From NCBI RefSeq assembly GCF_001887595.1, contig NZ_CP017480.1, positions 1,798,001 through 1,862,000 on the forward strand: 64,000 bases of DNA. Reading direction: 5' to 3'. Both the position numbers and the translations under genes were made by a program. Below are positions 51,726-60,284 of the stretch, in pieces (the stretch's first letter is position 1; each line of letters begins with the position of its first letter). This DNA comes from Luteibacter rhizovicinus DSM 16549 (lineage in GTDB: Bacteria; Pseudomonadota; Gammaproteobacteria; Xanthomonadales; Rhodanobacteraceae). The notes below the pieces were generated by a model. That model did no database searches. It had not been told where the DNA came from and saw only the letters and a list, made by a program, of their open reading frames with translations.

Positions 51726-53054
51726 TCACGGATTGATCTTGATCTGCCAGGCGGGCTCGGTCTGCGCCGCCCGCCAGGTCGGGTACAGCGCGGAAACTAC
51801 CGTGGCCGCGACCGACAGGAGCACGGTCAATCCGACGAGCGATGCATCGACGCTTACCAGTCGCGCGATATTCGGCTCGAAGAGTCCTCCGATGCCCCAG
51901 AGTCCCAGCAAGGTCAGCGCCACGCCGGCGAGGCCGCCGACGAAGCCCACGCTGGCTCCCTCGATGAGAAACTGGCGGTACACGGACGCGCGCGATGCGC
52001 CCAGCGCGCGTCGGATGCCGATCTCGGGCGCCCGCCGCATGAACCGGGCGAGCATGAGACCGACGACATTCACCAGCACGATAAGCAGGAAGCTGGCAGA
52101 CACCAGCATGGACAAGGACGATGCCTTGGGTGTGATGCGCAGATAGGCCATCCAGTCCACCAAGTCATGCAGATCGACATTCGGTGGCCAGGCAAACCTG
52201 CCGAGACGCTGCTGCTCTTCAGCGTAATGGCGCAGGTACTCGCGGTAGCTCACGACATCCGCGGCCGTCGGCAGCTCGACCCAGGCGGCGATACGCTCGC
52301 ATTCGCCGTGAAGGTACGCGTCCCAGTTCGCTGTATCCACGGCGCCGGAATCCACCGGGCAGTTGGAGTACTTGCTGTCCTTCTTCATATCGGTCGCGCG
52401 AGTGAACGGAATATAGACATCGCCCACATCGTCGAACGCGCCCGCAGCTCCAACAACGGCGGTGTCGAAGAAGCGCGGTTTGGGATTCCAGTCGTCGAGG
52501 ACGCCGGCCACCTGGAAGGCCTTCCCGTCGAGGCGAAGCACCTGACCGACGCTGTTCCGACCACTGAACAGTTTCTCGTTCAAGGCCCCACTGATCACAA
52601 CGACGGAGGCGTGGCCGGTGTCGTCGTGCGGCGCCCAGCCGCTACCAAACCGGAACGGCACGTCGAACATCGGGAAAAAGTCGGCGGTGACGGCATCGCC
52701 GGTCATCGACAGGGCGGGGATCGACGGATCGTTGGACTCGACGCCCCACTTGGTCGGATAGACCAGGGCTTGCCGTTTTGCCTTGCCCGCCTGCCAGAGC
52801 GCCACCGCATCGGTATAGCTCAGCATCTCGGGTGGCTGGCCCTGAAACGTGTGCGCCGGCCCGGCGTTGTCGATCTGTGGCGCATACAGTCGCGAAGACC
52901 GGGCGGGAAGCGGGTCGCTGGTGGTCGCGCGGAATACCGCATACGAGACCATGCAGGCCGAAACACCAAAGGCCAGTAAGGCGACAACGAGTGCCGTCAG
53001 TGCCTTGCTTCGCCTGCTACTGCGCAACGCGAGTGCGACGTAGTGTGCCCACAT
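51726..53054 (-). CDS. MacB/FtsX-like ABC permease, second of pair
   Basis: 442 residues with the same fold as its downstream neighbour: an N-terminal helix (ALTALVVALLAFGVSACMV), a periplasmic domain with Cys residues near 220-235, and three C-terminal helices (VSASFLLIVLVNVVGLMLARFMR, EIGIRRALGASRASVYRQFL). AGGGAAGG supports ATG 53054. The two proteins probably form a heterodimeric permease of an efflux or lipoprotein-export type. Confidence 0.87.
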   Translation of the reverse strand: MWAHYVALALRSSRRSKALTALVVALLAFGVSACMVSYAVFRATTSDPLPARSSRLYAPQIDNAGPAHTFQGQPPEMLSYTDAVALWQAGKAKRQALVYPTKWGVESNDPSIPALSMTGDAVTADFFPMFDVPFRFGSGWAPHDDTGHASVVVISGALNEKLFSGRNSVGQVLRLDGKAFQVAGVLDDWNPKPRFFDTAVVGAAGAFDDVGDVYIPFTRATDMKKDSKYSNCPVDSGAVDTANWDAYLHGECERIAAWVELPTAADVVSYREYLRHYAEEQQRLGRFAWPPNVDLHDLVDWMAYLRITPKASSLSMLVSASFLLIVLVNVVGLMLARFMRRAPEIGIRRALGASRASVYRQFLIEGASVGFVGGLAGVALTLLGLWGIGGLFEPNIARLVSVDASLVGLTVLLSVAATVVSALYPTWRAAQTEPAWQIKINP

Positions 53055-53244
53055 AGACAGTGCCTTCCCTGGGTTCCCAGCGCGCATGTTGCACAGGACT
53101 CCTGCCCTATTTCAACCGGCTGAGTGCCTATGGCTCCGTGGTGTGAGTTCACCCTACAATCGCGGCACACCAAGGGATGGCCGCAGGGGGCTTCATGTGG
53201 TCGCGAGTCGGAATGCGTAGCATCCCTTCCTGGACCCCGGTGTC

Positions 53245-54096
53245 ATGACTCGACCCTCCGAATCATCCGGGGTTCTCGGTGACACGGCAGCACGGAACTA
53301 CTCACGCAAGTTGAGCCAGTTCAATGCGTTCGCCGAGCCGGAACTCCGCCAGTCGATCGCTAGCCTGCCGTTGCAGAGGGGCATGCGCGTGCTCGACGCA
53401 GGGTGTGGCGCGGGAGATGCGCTCGACTGGCTGCGTGCCGGCGTCGGCGACGAAGGGATGGTCATGGGTATCGATCTTTCGGCAGCGCATACGGTAGTCG
53501 CCCGCGCGGTCGCACCCGCCGAAGCCCTCGTGATACAGGCGGATCTGCTCTCGCCTCCCTTGGCGGGCGAGACCCTGGATCTCATCTGGTCGGTCAATAC
53601 CGTCAACCACTTCAACGACCCCGTCGCTGGCTTGAAAGTCCTCGCACGCCTGCTTCGTCCCGGCGGGCGCATGGCGGTGGGGCAAAGCTCGCTGTTGCCG
53701 GACATGTATTTTGCGTGGGACGCCAGGCTCGAGAGGTTGGTGAACGACGCGGTTCGCCAGTACTACCGCGTTCGTTATCAGGTCAGTGAGCGCGACATGA
53801 CGGGTGTTCGATCCCTCGTCGGGTTGATGCAACGGTCCGGGCTACGCGACATCACCGTGCGTACGGTCATGATCGAACGGACCTGGCCGCTGCGCCCCGC
53901 GGACGAGAGCTACCTTCTGGAGACGATCTTCCAGAACACGTGGGGCGAAAGACTGCGACCGTATCTGTCGAGCGAGGATTTCGACGCCCTTGCGCGACTG
54001 TGCGACCCCGAGCATCCCGAGTTCGCGCTTCGCCGCCCGGATTTCCATTTCCTGCAGAGCTTCACGCTGGCCGTCGGTGCGGTGGAAACGCCCTAG
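53245..54096 (+). CDS. Class I SAM-dependent methyltransferase
   Basis: 283 residues. SAM motif I VLDAGCGAGDALDW, motif II GIDLSAAHTV, and LARLLRPGGRMAVGQ are typical of small-molecule (UbiE/COQ5-like) methyltransferases. The N-terminus contains a helical SRKLSQFNAFAEPELRQSIA. Its stop shares the CTAG with the convergent AraC gene's stop. No biosynthetic partner is adjacent. Confidence 0.88.
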   Translation: MTRPSESSGVLGDTAARNYSRKLSQFNAFAEPELRQSIASLPLQRGMRVLDAGCGAGDALDWLRAGVGDEGMVMGIDLSAAHTVVARAVAPAEALVIQADLLSPPLAGETLDLIWSVNTVNHFNDPVAGLKVLARLLRPGGRMAVGQSSLLPDMYFAWDARLERLVNDAVRQYYRVRYQVSERDMTGVRSLVGLMQRSGLRDITVRTVMIERTWPLRPADESYLLETIFQNTWGERLRPYLSSEDFDALARLCDPEHPEFALRRPDFHFLQSFTLAVGAVETP

Positions 54097-54974
54097 CGCC
54101 GGGCCGATTCGCGCGGCGAATGGCCATAGAGTGCTTTGTATGCGCGACTGAACGCGGCTTCGGATCGGTAACCGACGCTCAGCCCCACCTGGCCCACCCG
54201 TGCGCCACTCTTGCTTAAGAGCTCCCGGGCGAGCGCCAGGCGCCACTCGTTCGAGTAGCGTTGCGGCGACTGGCCGACCAGCGCGGTGAAGCGCTCGTAG
54301 AAGCTCGATCGCGACATGCCCGCGACGCCAGCCAGGGCGTCGATGCTCCAGCGCTCGCGGGGATGCTCGTGGATCGCCTTGATCGCACGGGCGATGCGCG
54401 CATCGATCAGTCCGCCGAGCCAGCCGGTCGTGTTGCCCTGATGGACCCAGCTGCGAAGTGTGCGTATCACCACCAGGTCGATCAGCCGGGAAACCATCAA
54501 AGCGGCGCCCGCCTGATGGTCGGCCGCCTCCGCCAGCATGAAGCCAACGATGGGCTTGAGCCACGCGCCGCAGTCCTCCTCGCGGACATGGATCCGGGGC
54601 GGTAGCGCCAGCGCCGTGCCATGGCGACTGTCGGGATCGAACCAGAAGCTGCAGTCGATGATGGTCGCTGGCGTTGCCATCGTCACGAGACGTACGCCCC
54701 CGGGCCCGTGAGGCAGCAGGAGAAGCTCGTTTGCGCGCACCTGCATGGTCGCCTGACCCTCGGCATGGACCGCGAGTGCTCCTTCCTTGATCACGATGAC
54801 GTGCGCCATCGCCGGGTCGAGCTGGACGACGTGGCCTGTCGGCAGGAACTTCGACGTGACCTTGTCTCCGGTGAGGCGAAGTTGGGCGAGCACGTGTGAA
54901 AGCAGATCCGCCGACGGCGAGGTGCCTGCCTCGTCGTCCGGATGAATCGTCAAGTCTTTCGGATGCCCTGTCAT
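54093..54974 (-). CDS. AraC family regulator (cupin_6 type)
   Basis: 293 residues. The N-terminal cupin-like domain has HVIVIKEGALAVHAEGQATM and a C-terminal double HTH WSIDALAGVAGMSRSSFYERF with GLSVGYRSEAAFSRAYKALYG. ATG 54974 is preferred on homology. It is divergent from the secreted hydrolase at 55045 with a 70-nt gap. Confidence 0.9.
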   Translation of the reverse strand: MTGHPKDLTIHPDDEAGTSPSADLLSHVLAQLRLTGDKVTSKFLPTGHVVQLDPAMAHVIVIKEGALAVHAEGQATMQVRANELLLLPHGPGGVRLVTMATPATIIDCSFWFDPDSRHGTALALPPRIHVREEDCGAWLKPIVGFMLAEAADHQAGAALMVSRLIDLVVIRTLRSWVHQGNTTGWLGGLIDARIARAIKAIHEHPRERWSIDALAGVAGMSRSSFYERFTALVGQSPQRYSNEWRLALARELLSKSGARVGQVGLSVGYRSEAAFSRAYKALYGHSPRESARR

Positions 54975-55044
54975 GGTTCGCTTTCTCGTCGGAAGGTATA
55001 TCTGTGCGGCGCGCAAAAACTATCACGCCAAACAGGATCTCTTG

Positions 55045-55794
55045 ATGAAACTCTTTTACTCGGCGGCGGCCCTTGCCGTCGCCTTGGCCCTGGCCGCTCC
55101 CGTGGCAGCGAGCGCTGCCACGGCCAAGAACGTCGTGCTGGTGCATGGCGCGTTCGCCGGTCCTTCAAGCTGGGACAAGGTCGCCGTGATCCTTCGCAAG
55201 AAGGGTTTCACGGTCAGCGAGGTGGCTATCCCGATGACGTCGCTGGAAGCCGATGTGGCCGCGACCCGTGAGGTGCTGGAATCGCAGAAGGGCCCGACGG
55301 TCCTGGTGGGCCACTCATGGGGCGGCGTGGTGATTGGCGAAGCCGGCGACAATCCGAAGGTGAAGGCGCTGGTCTACATCGCCGCGTTTGCTCCCGACAA
55401 GGGCGAGAGTGTGCAGACGCTCTCCAGCAACGGCCCGCCGACGGAAGGGCAGAAGGAAGTGCATCCGGACGCGAAGGGCTTTCTTTCCATCGATCCTGCT
55501 GCGTTCCCGCGTGTCTTCGTCGGCGACGTGCCCGCGGCCGAAGGGGCGGCTCTGGCCAAGGCACAGATGCCGATCAGCGCGACGGCCTTCGGCACGCCGG
55601 CCTCGATCGCTGCATGGCACAGCAAGCCGACCTACTATGCGATCTCCGGCAACGACATGATGATTCCGCCCCAGGCGGAGACACTCTTCGCACAGCGCAT
55701 GAAGGCGACGACGGTGACGATTCCGTCCAGCCATGCCTCGCCGGTATCGCATCCGGCCGAGGTCGCTGCGTTGATCGAGCAGGCTGCCAAGTAA
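55045..55794 (+). CDS. Exported alpha/beta hydrolase
   Basis: 249 residues with a signal peptide (AAALAVALALAAPVAASAA). LVHGAFAGPSSWDKV forms the oxyanion part, GHSWGG the nucleophile elbow, and the acid and His are in SGNDMMIPPQ and PSSHASPVSHP. It is the active counterpart of the Ser-less protein at 35018. Members hydrolyse esters or act as haloalkane-type enzymes; substrate unknown. AGGATCTCTTG precedes the ATG. Confidence 0.9.
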   Translation: MKLFYSAAALAVALALAAPVAASAATAKNVVLVHGAFAGPSSWDKVAVILRKKGFTVSEVAIPMTSLEADVAATREVLESQKGPTVLVGHSWGGVVIGEAGDNPKVKALVYIAAFAPDKGESVQTLSSNGPPTEGQKEVHPDAKGFLSIDPAAFPRVFVGDVPAAEGAALAKAQMPISATAFGTPASIAAWHSKPTYYAISGNDMMIPPQAETLFAQRMKATTVTIPSSHASPVSHPAEVAALIEQAAK

Positions 55795-55799
55795 CGATC

Positions 55800-55840
55800 G
55801 GTTCCAGCACTACGGCATACGATGTCGCGGTGCTGGAACC
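55800..55840. repeat. 11-bp inverted repeat before the RidA gene
   Basis: GGTTCCAGCAC (55800-55810) and GTGCTGGAACC (55830-55840) are perfect complements with a 19-nt loop. No T tract follows. It lies between the hydrolase stop and the RidA start, and may be a processing hairpin, a weak terminator or an operator. Confidence 0.6.
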
Positions 55841-55857
55841 TCAGGAGACATCTGTTT

Positions 55858-56313
55858 ATGCGCTGCATGGATCGACTCAAACAGCTGGGGTTTGTACTCC
55901 CCCCGCCACTACCTGCCCTTGGCTCGTACAACGTGGTCACCGCGTCCGGTAACCAGGTATTCGTTTCGGGCCTTGGACCGATCAAGGATGGCGAGCCCGT
56001 GACGGGCCTCGTCGGTGGCGACATGAGCCTGAGCGACGCACAGGACGCCGCGAGAATGACGATGTTGCTGATCCTTGCCAGTCTCGAGAAGAGCTATGGC
56101 CTGGATAGCATCAAGCGCTGTCTTCGCCTGACGGTGTATGTGCGGTCCGAAGCCTCGTTCACCGCCCACCCCAAGGTCGCCGATGGGGCGAGTGGCCTGC
56201 TTCGCGACCTCTTCGGGGCCGAACTGCTCCCCGCGCGGAGTGCCATCGGCGTGTCGTCCCTGCCGATGGGGATACCTGTCGAGATCGACAGCATTTTCGA
56301 ACGGCATTATTGA
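55858..56313 (+). CDS. RidA/YjgF family protein
   Basis: 151 residues. The chorismate-mutase-like fold is marked by SGNQVFVSGLGPI, a central helix LILASLEKSYGLDSIKRCL, and LPARSAIGVSSLPMGIPVEI. The Arg in LPARSAIG is the site that in RidA binds the carboxylate of enamine/imine substrates. AGGAG lies 11 nt before ATG 55858; ATG 55867 is an alternative. Its end overlaps the convergent delta-60 gene by 7 nt. Confidence 0.9.
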   Translation: MRCMDRLKQLGFVLPPPLPALGSYNVVTASGNQVFVSGLGPIKDGEPVTGLVGGDMSLSDAQDAARMTMLLILASLEKSYGLDSIKRCLRLTVYVRSEASFTAHPKVADGASGLLRDLFGAELLPARSAIGVSSLPMGIPVEIDSIFERHY

Positions 56314-57557
56314 TAGCGCGCAAGAACGAAGGTCGTCGGCGAATTGCCATAGCCTGCGAGGATAATCTTGCCATCGCTTTGTATGGCGAGCCCTTGGGCA
56401 CCAGCGTTTGCGCTGCCGACGGGCGTGATCACCGGTCCGAAGCTGTAGTCCTGATTGCCGAACGAGTCGTAGCGATTCAAGGTGAACTGACGGTAGCTAC
56501 CTGCCGTGGAGTAGCCGCCGACGATGATTCCTCCGTTGGCGTCGATAGCGACATCCCTGCCGATCGCGTCACCGCTACCGATGGCCGTAAGGACCTTGCC
56601 GGTACCGGATCCAAAGCTGCTATCCAGTGCGCCGGTACTTGTGTAGCGAACGGCCGCAAAACGGTAGTAACCGTTGTTCGTGCTGGCGCCGTAGCCGGCG
56701 GCGACGATCTTGCCATCGCCTTGAATTGCCAACGCCGAGACGTGGTCGGCCGCGCCGGCACCCACGCTGGTCAGGACTTTACCGCCGGCACCGAACGTGG
56801 TGTCCAGCGCGCCATTCGTGGAGTACCGCGTCAACGCGAACACGTAGCCAGAGTTCGTCGCAGACCCGGCTAGCACGGGTTTGCCGTCAGCCTGAATGAC
56901 AATGCCGACGGCGGTGGAAGAGCTGGTACCGATCGCCGTGGTGACTTTACCCGTGCCGCTTCCGAAGCTGAAGTCCAACGTCCCGCCGCTGGTAAGACGC
57001 GCGAGCGCAAAGTCAGAGCCTGCGTAGCCCGCCACCCAGATCGAGTCACCCTTGACGGCCACGGCGAAGGCCTCCGAGATTCCCGCGGAGAAACTGACGG
57101 TCGCCTTGCCCGCGCTGCCAAAGGTGCCGTCCAGCGAACCGTCCGTGTTGTAGCGATAAAGGGTGAAGTTGCGGGTGGAGGTGAAGTTCGGGCACGAGGT
57201 GCCTGCAACGACGATCTTCCCATCGTCCTGCAGGGCGAGCGCCCGCGCCTGTCCCGGGCAGCTGCCAGGCGGTGAGGTAACGACCGTGCCCGTGCCATTG
57301 AAGCTCGTATCCAGCGCGCCACTCGTTGTATGGCGTGCCATGACAAAGTCACCGAGGGAGTCCTGGCCAACGGTGACAATCCGTCCGTCGGGTTGGATCG
57401 CCACCCGAGCGGCGGCACCATAACTGCCGAAGGCAGCGGTCGCGATGCCTGCCGAGCCGAACGTGGGGTCCAGCGATGCGGCCTGGGCGGGTGCCGCAAA
57501 GGCGCCGATGGCGCCGATGGCCATGCCAAACGATATCTTCATCGTGTTGCTGATCAC
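56307..57557 (-). CDS. Secreted delta-60 repeat protein
   Basis: 416 residues with a signal peptide (AIGAIGAFAAPAQAASLD). About seven repeats of roughly 55 residues follow, each with an LDxSFGxxGxV-like segment (LDPTFGSAGIATAAFG, LDTSFNGTGTVVTSPPG, LDFSFGSGTGKVTTAIG, and so on), then AIQxDGKIVxAG. This beta-propeller-like repeat is found in extracellular and surface proteins of unknown function. GTG 57557 has GGGAG at proper spacing. A short spacer before the RIO kinase gene holds no other gene. Confidence 0.88.
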   Translation of the reverse strand: MISNTMKISFGMAIGAIGAFAAPAQAASLDPTFGSAGIATAAFGSYGAAARVAIQPDGRIVTVGQDSLGDFVMARHTTSGALDTSFNGTGTVVTSPPGSCPGQARALALQDDGKIVVAGTSCPNFTSTRNFTLYRYNTDGSLDGTFGSAGKATVSFSAGISEAFAVAVKGDSIWVAGYAGSDFALARLTSGGTLDFSFGSGTGKVTTAIGTSSSTAVGIVIQADGKPVLAGSATNSGYVFALTRYSTNGALDTTFGAGGKVLTSVGAGAADHVSALAIQGDGKIVAAGYGASTNNGYYRFAAVRYTSTGALDSSFGSGTGKVLTAIGSGDAIGRDVAIDANGGIIVGGYSTAGSYRQFTLNRYDSFGNQDYSFGPVITPVGSANAGAQGLAIQSDGKIILAGYGNSPTTFVLARYQ

Positions 57558-57787
57558 TACGTCTTCTCCCTGTTGAGCGTGGTCAGATGGCCAGCATCAT
57601 CGCCAGATAAGCCGCCGGCTGTCTGTCGGGGAACCCTTACGCCGAAAGTGGGATCCTGAGTGTCCGAAGAGGCCCGTGGTCCCGGTTCTTCACGTCGCTT
57701 GGGGCCGAAGTTGGCGCTATGTGCCGGAAAATGTGAAAATTATCGGTCGATGGCGGTCCTCGCCACGCCACTGACCCACTGACTATC

Positions 57788-58642
57788 TTGAAGACCCCCC
57801 AAGGCCTGCAGCCGTTGATCGACGACGGCATCATCGATGACGTGCTCCGACCCCTGAAAAGCGGCAAGGAGGCGGCTGTCTACGTCGTCCGTAGCGGCGG
57901 CGATGTCCGCTGCGCCAAGGTCTACAAGGACATGGCGCACCGTAGCTTCCAGCAGCGCGTGCAGTATCAGGAAGGCCGCAAGGTCGGCAGCAGTCGCGAG
58001 GCCCGTGCGATCGGCAAGGGCAGCAAGTACGGCCGCAAGCAGCAGGAAGTCGCCTGGAAGAACGCCGAGGTCGACGCGCTCTATCTGCTGCGCGACGCCG
58101 GCGTCCGCGTGCCTGAGCCGTTCGGCTACTTCCATGGTGTGCTGGTGATGGAGCTGGTCACGGACGCCGACGGCCTCTCCGCACCCCGCCTGGGCGAGGT
58201 CGATGTCAGCGCCGAAGACGCTCGGGCATACCACGCGATCCTGGTGCGGCAGGTCGTGCTGATGCTGTGCGCCGGTCTGATTCATGGCGATCTTTCCGCC
58301 TACAACGTCCTCATCGGGCCGGATGGCCCGGTGGTGATCGATTTTCCGCAGGTGGTCAGCGCGGCGGGCAACAATGCGGCGCGCACTATGCTGCTGCGTG
58401 ACGTTAACAACCTCACTGCTTACCTTGGGCGTTCGGCACCTGAGTTGCTGGACACGTGGTATGGCGAGGAGATGTGGGCGCTGTTCCAGGCCGGTGAACT
58501 GCGTGCCGATACGGAACTGACGGGGCATTTCGAGCCGGATGAGTCTGAGGTCGACCTCGATAGCATTCGGCAGTCGATTAATGATGCTCGGGAAGAGGCG
58601 TTGATTCGTCAGCAGGGGCGTGAGGCGGCGGAAGAGGACTAG
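57788..58642 (+). CDS. RIO-type serine protein kinase
   Basis: 284 residues, starting at TTG 57788. The RIO1-like kinase domain contains the P-loop LKSGKEAAVYVVRSGGD, the catalytic loop LIHGDLSAYNVL and the metal-binding Asp in VVIDFPQ in place of DFG. The remainder is an acidic helical tail. Bacterial RIO kinases are cytosolic and of unclear target, often beside stress or ribosome genes. The 229-bp gap upstream shows no distinct signal. Confidence 0.9.
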   Translation: MKTPQGLQPLIDDGIIDDVLRPLKSGKEAAVYVVRSGGDVRCAKVYKDMAHRSFQQRVQYQEGRKVGSSREARAIGKGSKYGRKQQEVAWKNAEVDALYLLRDAGVRVPEPFGYFHGVLVMELVTDADGLSAPRLGEVDVSAEDARAYHAILVRQVVLMLCAGLIHGDLSAYNVLIGPDGPVVIDFPQVVSAAGNNAARTMLLRDVNNLTAYLGRSAPELLDTWYGEEMWALFQAGELRADTELTGHFEPDESEVDLDSIRQSINDAREEALIRQQGREAAEED

Positions 58643-58718
58643 GATCGCGGCAACGGCCGATTGTCCACGGCGATATGCCGATATCGAAGCTCGATACCGG
58701 GACATCCGCGACGCCCCT

Positions 58719-59165
58719 TCAGATCGCAGCGTTCTCGATCGCCTGCGACATGGCCTCGATATCCGCCAGGAAGGGCAGGTGGCCGGTCTGGAGTGACACG
58801 ACCTTCCGCACGGGCGTGCGCGATTCATCCGAGCCTGGAAGACGGAGGTGATGGCCTGGGTGGACACATAGATCCTGTCGACCCGGCCAAACCGCTCGGC
58901 GGTCACGTGCACCGGCGTCACCAGCGGTGTTGCCGGCTCGTCAAGGATGAGATAGGGGAGCTTCGCCCTCAGCTGCTCGCGCCCATCCTTGCCGAGTTGC
59001 ACGCCCTCTGGAAGATGCTCGGAAAGCGCGAGATAGAAATGTTCCTGGCCGAGTTCGCCTAACTCGTCGCAGGAACCGAAGTCTGGGGCAGCAGCGAGCC
59101 AACTTTCCCGCGCAGCCGCATCTCGGTTGTCTGCCAGGTGCGGTGCAAGCTCACTGAGCGATTCT
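58719..59165 (-). pseudogene. Alpha/beta-hydrolase remnant, 5'-truncated and frameshifted
   Basis: Minus-strand frames give a continuous run with LGQEHFYLALSEHLPEGVQL, GREQLRAKLPYLILDEPATP, and LVTPVHVTAERFGRVDRIYV, then a shift near 58840, after which VRKVVSLQTGHLPFLADIEA ends at TGA 58719-58721. The second part carries the catalytic-His type motif TGHLPF. The N-terminal half with the nucleophile elbow is missing. It lies antisense to no gene but between the RIO kinase and NtrB. Confidence 0.75.
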
Positions 59166-59267
59166 CCTATCTGCTACCGGCGGCGCGATTATGAGAATCC
59201 GTCCACGCCCCTCCCTCTCAGAATCTGTCCGGTTGCGGCCCCCACCCAACCTCCCTACATTGGTGCA

Positions 59268-60284
59268 ATGCACGCACCAGATCAGGCTGACCTTTTAACC
59301 CTCCTCGGTACCGGCCTAGCCGTCGTCGATGCCGACCTACGCGTCAACTGGCTCAACCCCGCCCTGGGCGAGGTACTCGACGTCGGCCCCCGCACGGCCG
59401 TCGGCCAGCCCCTGCACGCCCTGATGAGGGAGGCCTCACTGGCCGCGCAGTTGGAGCGCTGTCTTCTCGAGCGCCGCCCCTTCAACCTCCGCGGCGTCGT
59501 TTTCGGCGTGGCACGAGGCCGCGAGATCACCGCGGACCTCTCCATGCAGCCCCTGGACGACGGCCGGCTCCTGGTCGAGGTACACCCGCTGGCGCCCGAA
59601 CTCAGCGCCGCCGCAGGTACGCCCCTCTCGGCCACGCTCCGCGGCTTCGCCCACGAAGTAAAGAACCCGCTGGCCGGCCTGCGCGGCGCGGCCCAGCTCC
59701 TCGAACGCCGCGTAGGCGACAACGATCTCCGCCAGCTCGCCGGCATGGTGATCGCAGAGGCCGATCGTCTGGCCGCACTCGCAGACGGCCTTCTGCGCCA
59801 TCGCGGCGCCGCCCGCTTGGGTCCGGTCAACGTCCATGAGCTGCTGGAACGCCTCGAAGGCCTGGTCGGTGCCGAAGCCGACGCCTTGCGCGTCCGCCAC
59901 GACTACGACCCCAGCCTGCCGGACAGCGTCGGCGACACCGATCGCCTGCTCCAGGTACTCCTCAATCTCACCCGCAACGCCAGCGAAGCCAGCGCGACGA
60001 CGATCACGCTGCGCACTCGTGTCGAGCACGGCGCGCGCCTGGGCGAGCGCACCGTGCGTGCCGCCCTTCGCATCGACGTGATCGATGACGGCCCGGGTGT
60101 GCCCGACGAGCTTCGTGATTCGCTTTTCCAGCCGCTGGTGTCGGGCCGTCCCGATGGCACGGGCCTCGGCCTGGCGCTATCGCGGGAGATCGCGCTCGAG
60201 CACGGCGGTGACCTGCGCTTTACCAGTCGCCCCGGTGAAACGGTGTTCTCCCTGTACCTTCCGATGGAGCGGCACCATGAGTGA
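59268..60284 (+). CDS. ntrB: Nitrogen regulation sensor kinase NtrB
   Basis: 338 residues. An N-terminal PAS domain (about 1-110, GTGLAVVDADLRVNWLNPAL) is followed by the dimerisation helix FAHEVKNPLAG with H129, and the ATPase domain with NLTRNASEA (N box), VIDDGPGVPDE (G1) and GTGLGLALSRE (G2). No membrane segment, as in GlnL/NtrB. It controls NtrC, whose start overlaps its last codons by 8 nt. ATG 59268 begins the PAS homology. Confidence 0.93.
   Translation: MHAPDQADLLTLLGTGLAVVDADLRVNWLNPALGEVLDVGPRTAVGQPLHALMREASLAAQLERCLLERRPFNLRGVVFGVARGREITADLSMQPLDDGRLLVEVHPLAPELSAAAGTPLSATLRGFAHEVKNPLAGLRGAAQLLERRVGDNDLRQLAGMVIAEADRLAALADGLLRHRGAARLGPVNVHELLERLEGLVGAEADALRVRHDYDPSLPDSVGDTDRLLQVLLNLTRNASEASATTITLRTRVEHGARLGERTVRAALRIDVIDDGPGVPDELRDSLFQPLVSGRPDGTGLGLALSREIALEHGGDLRFTSRPGETVFSLYLPMERHHE

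Noticed and set aside
51468..52979. 503-codon + strand frame antisense to the permease pair
   Set aside because: No motif or ribosome site; the minus-strand genes account for the region.
57740..59002. Minus-strand 420-codon frame across the RIO kinase
   Set aside because: Only its first 60 or so codons (58830-59002) resemble a protein, and these belong to the hydrolase remnant; the rest is antisense to the kinase.
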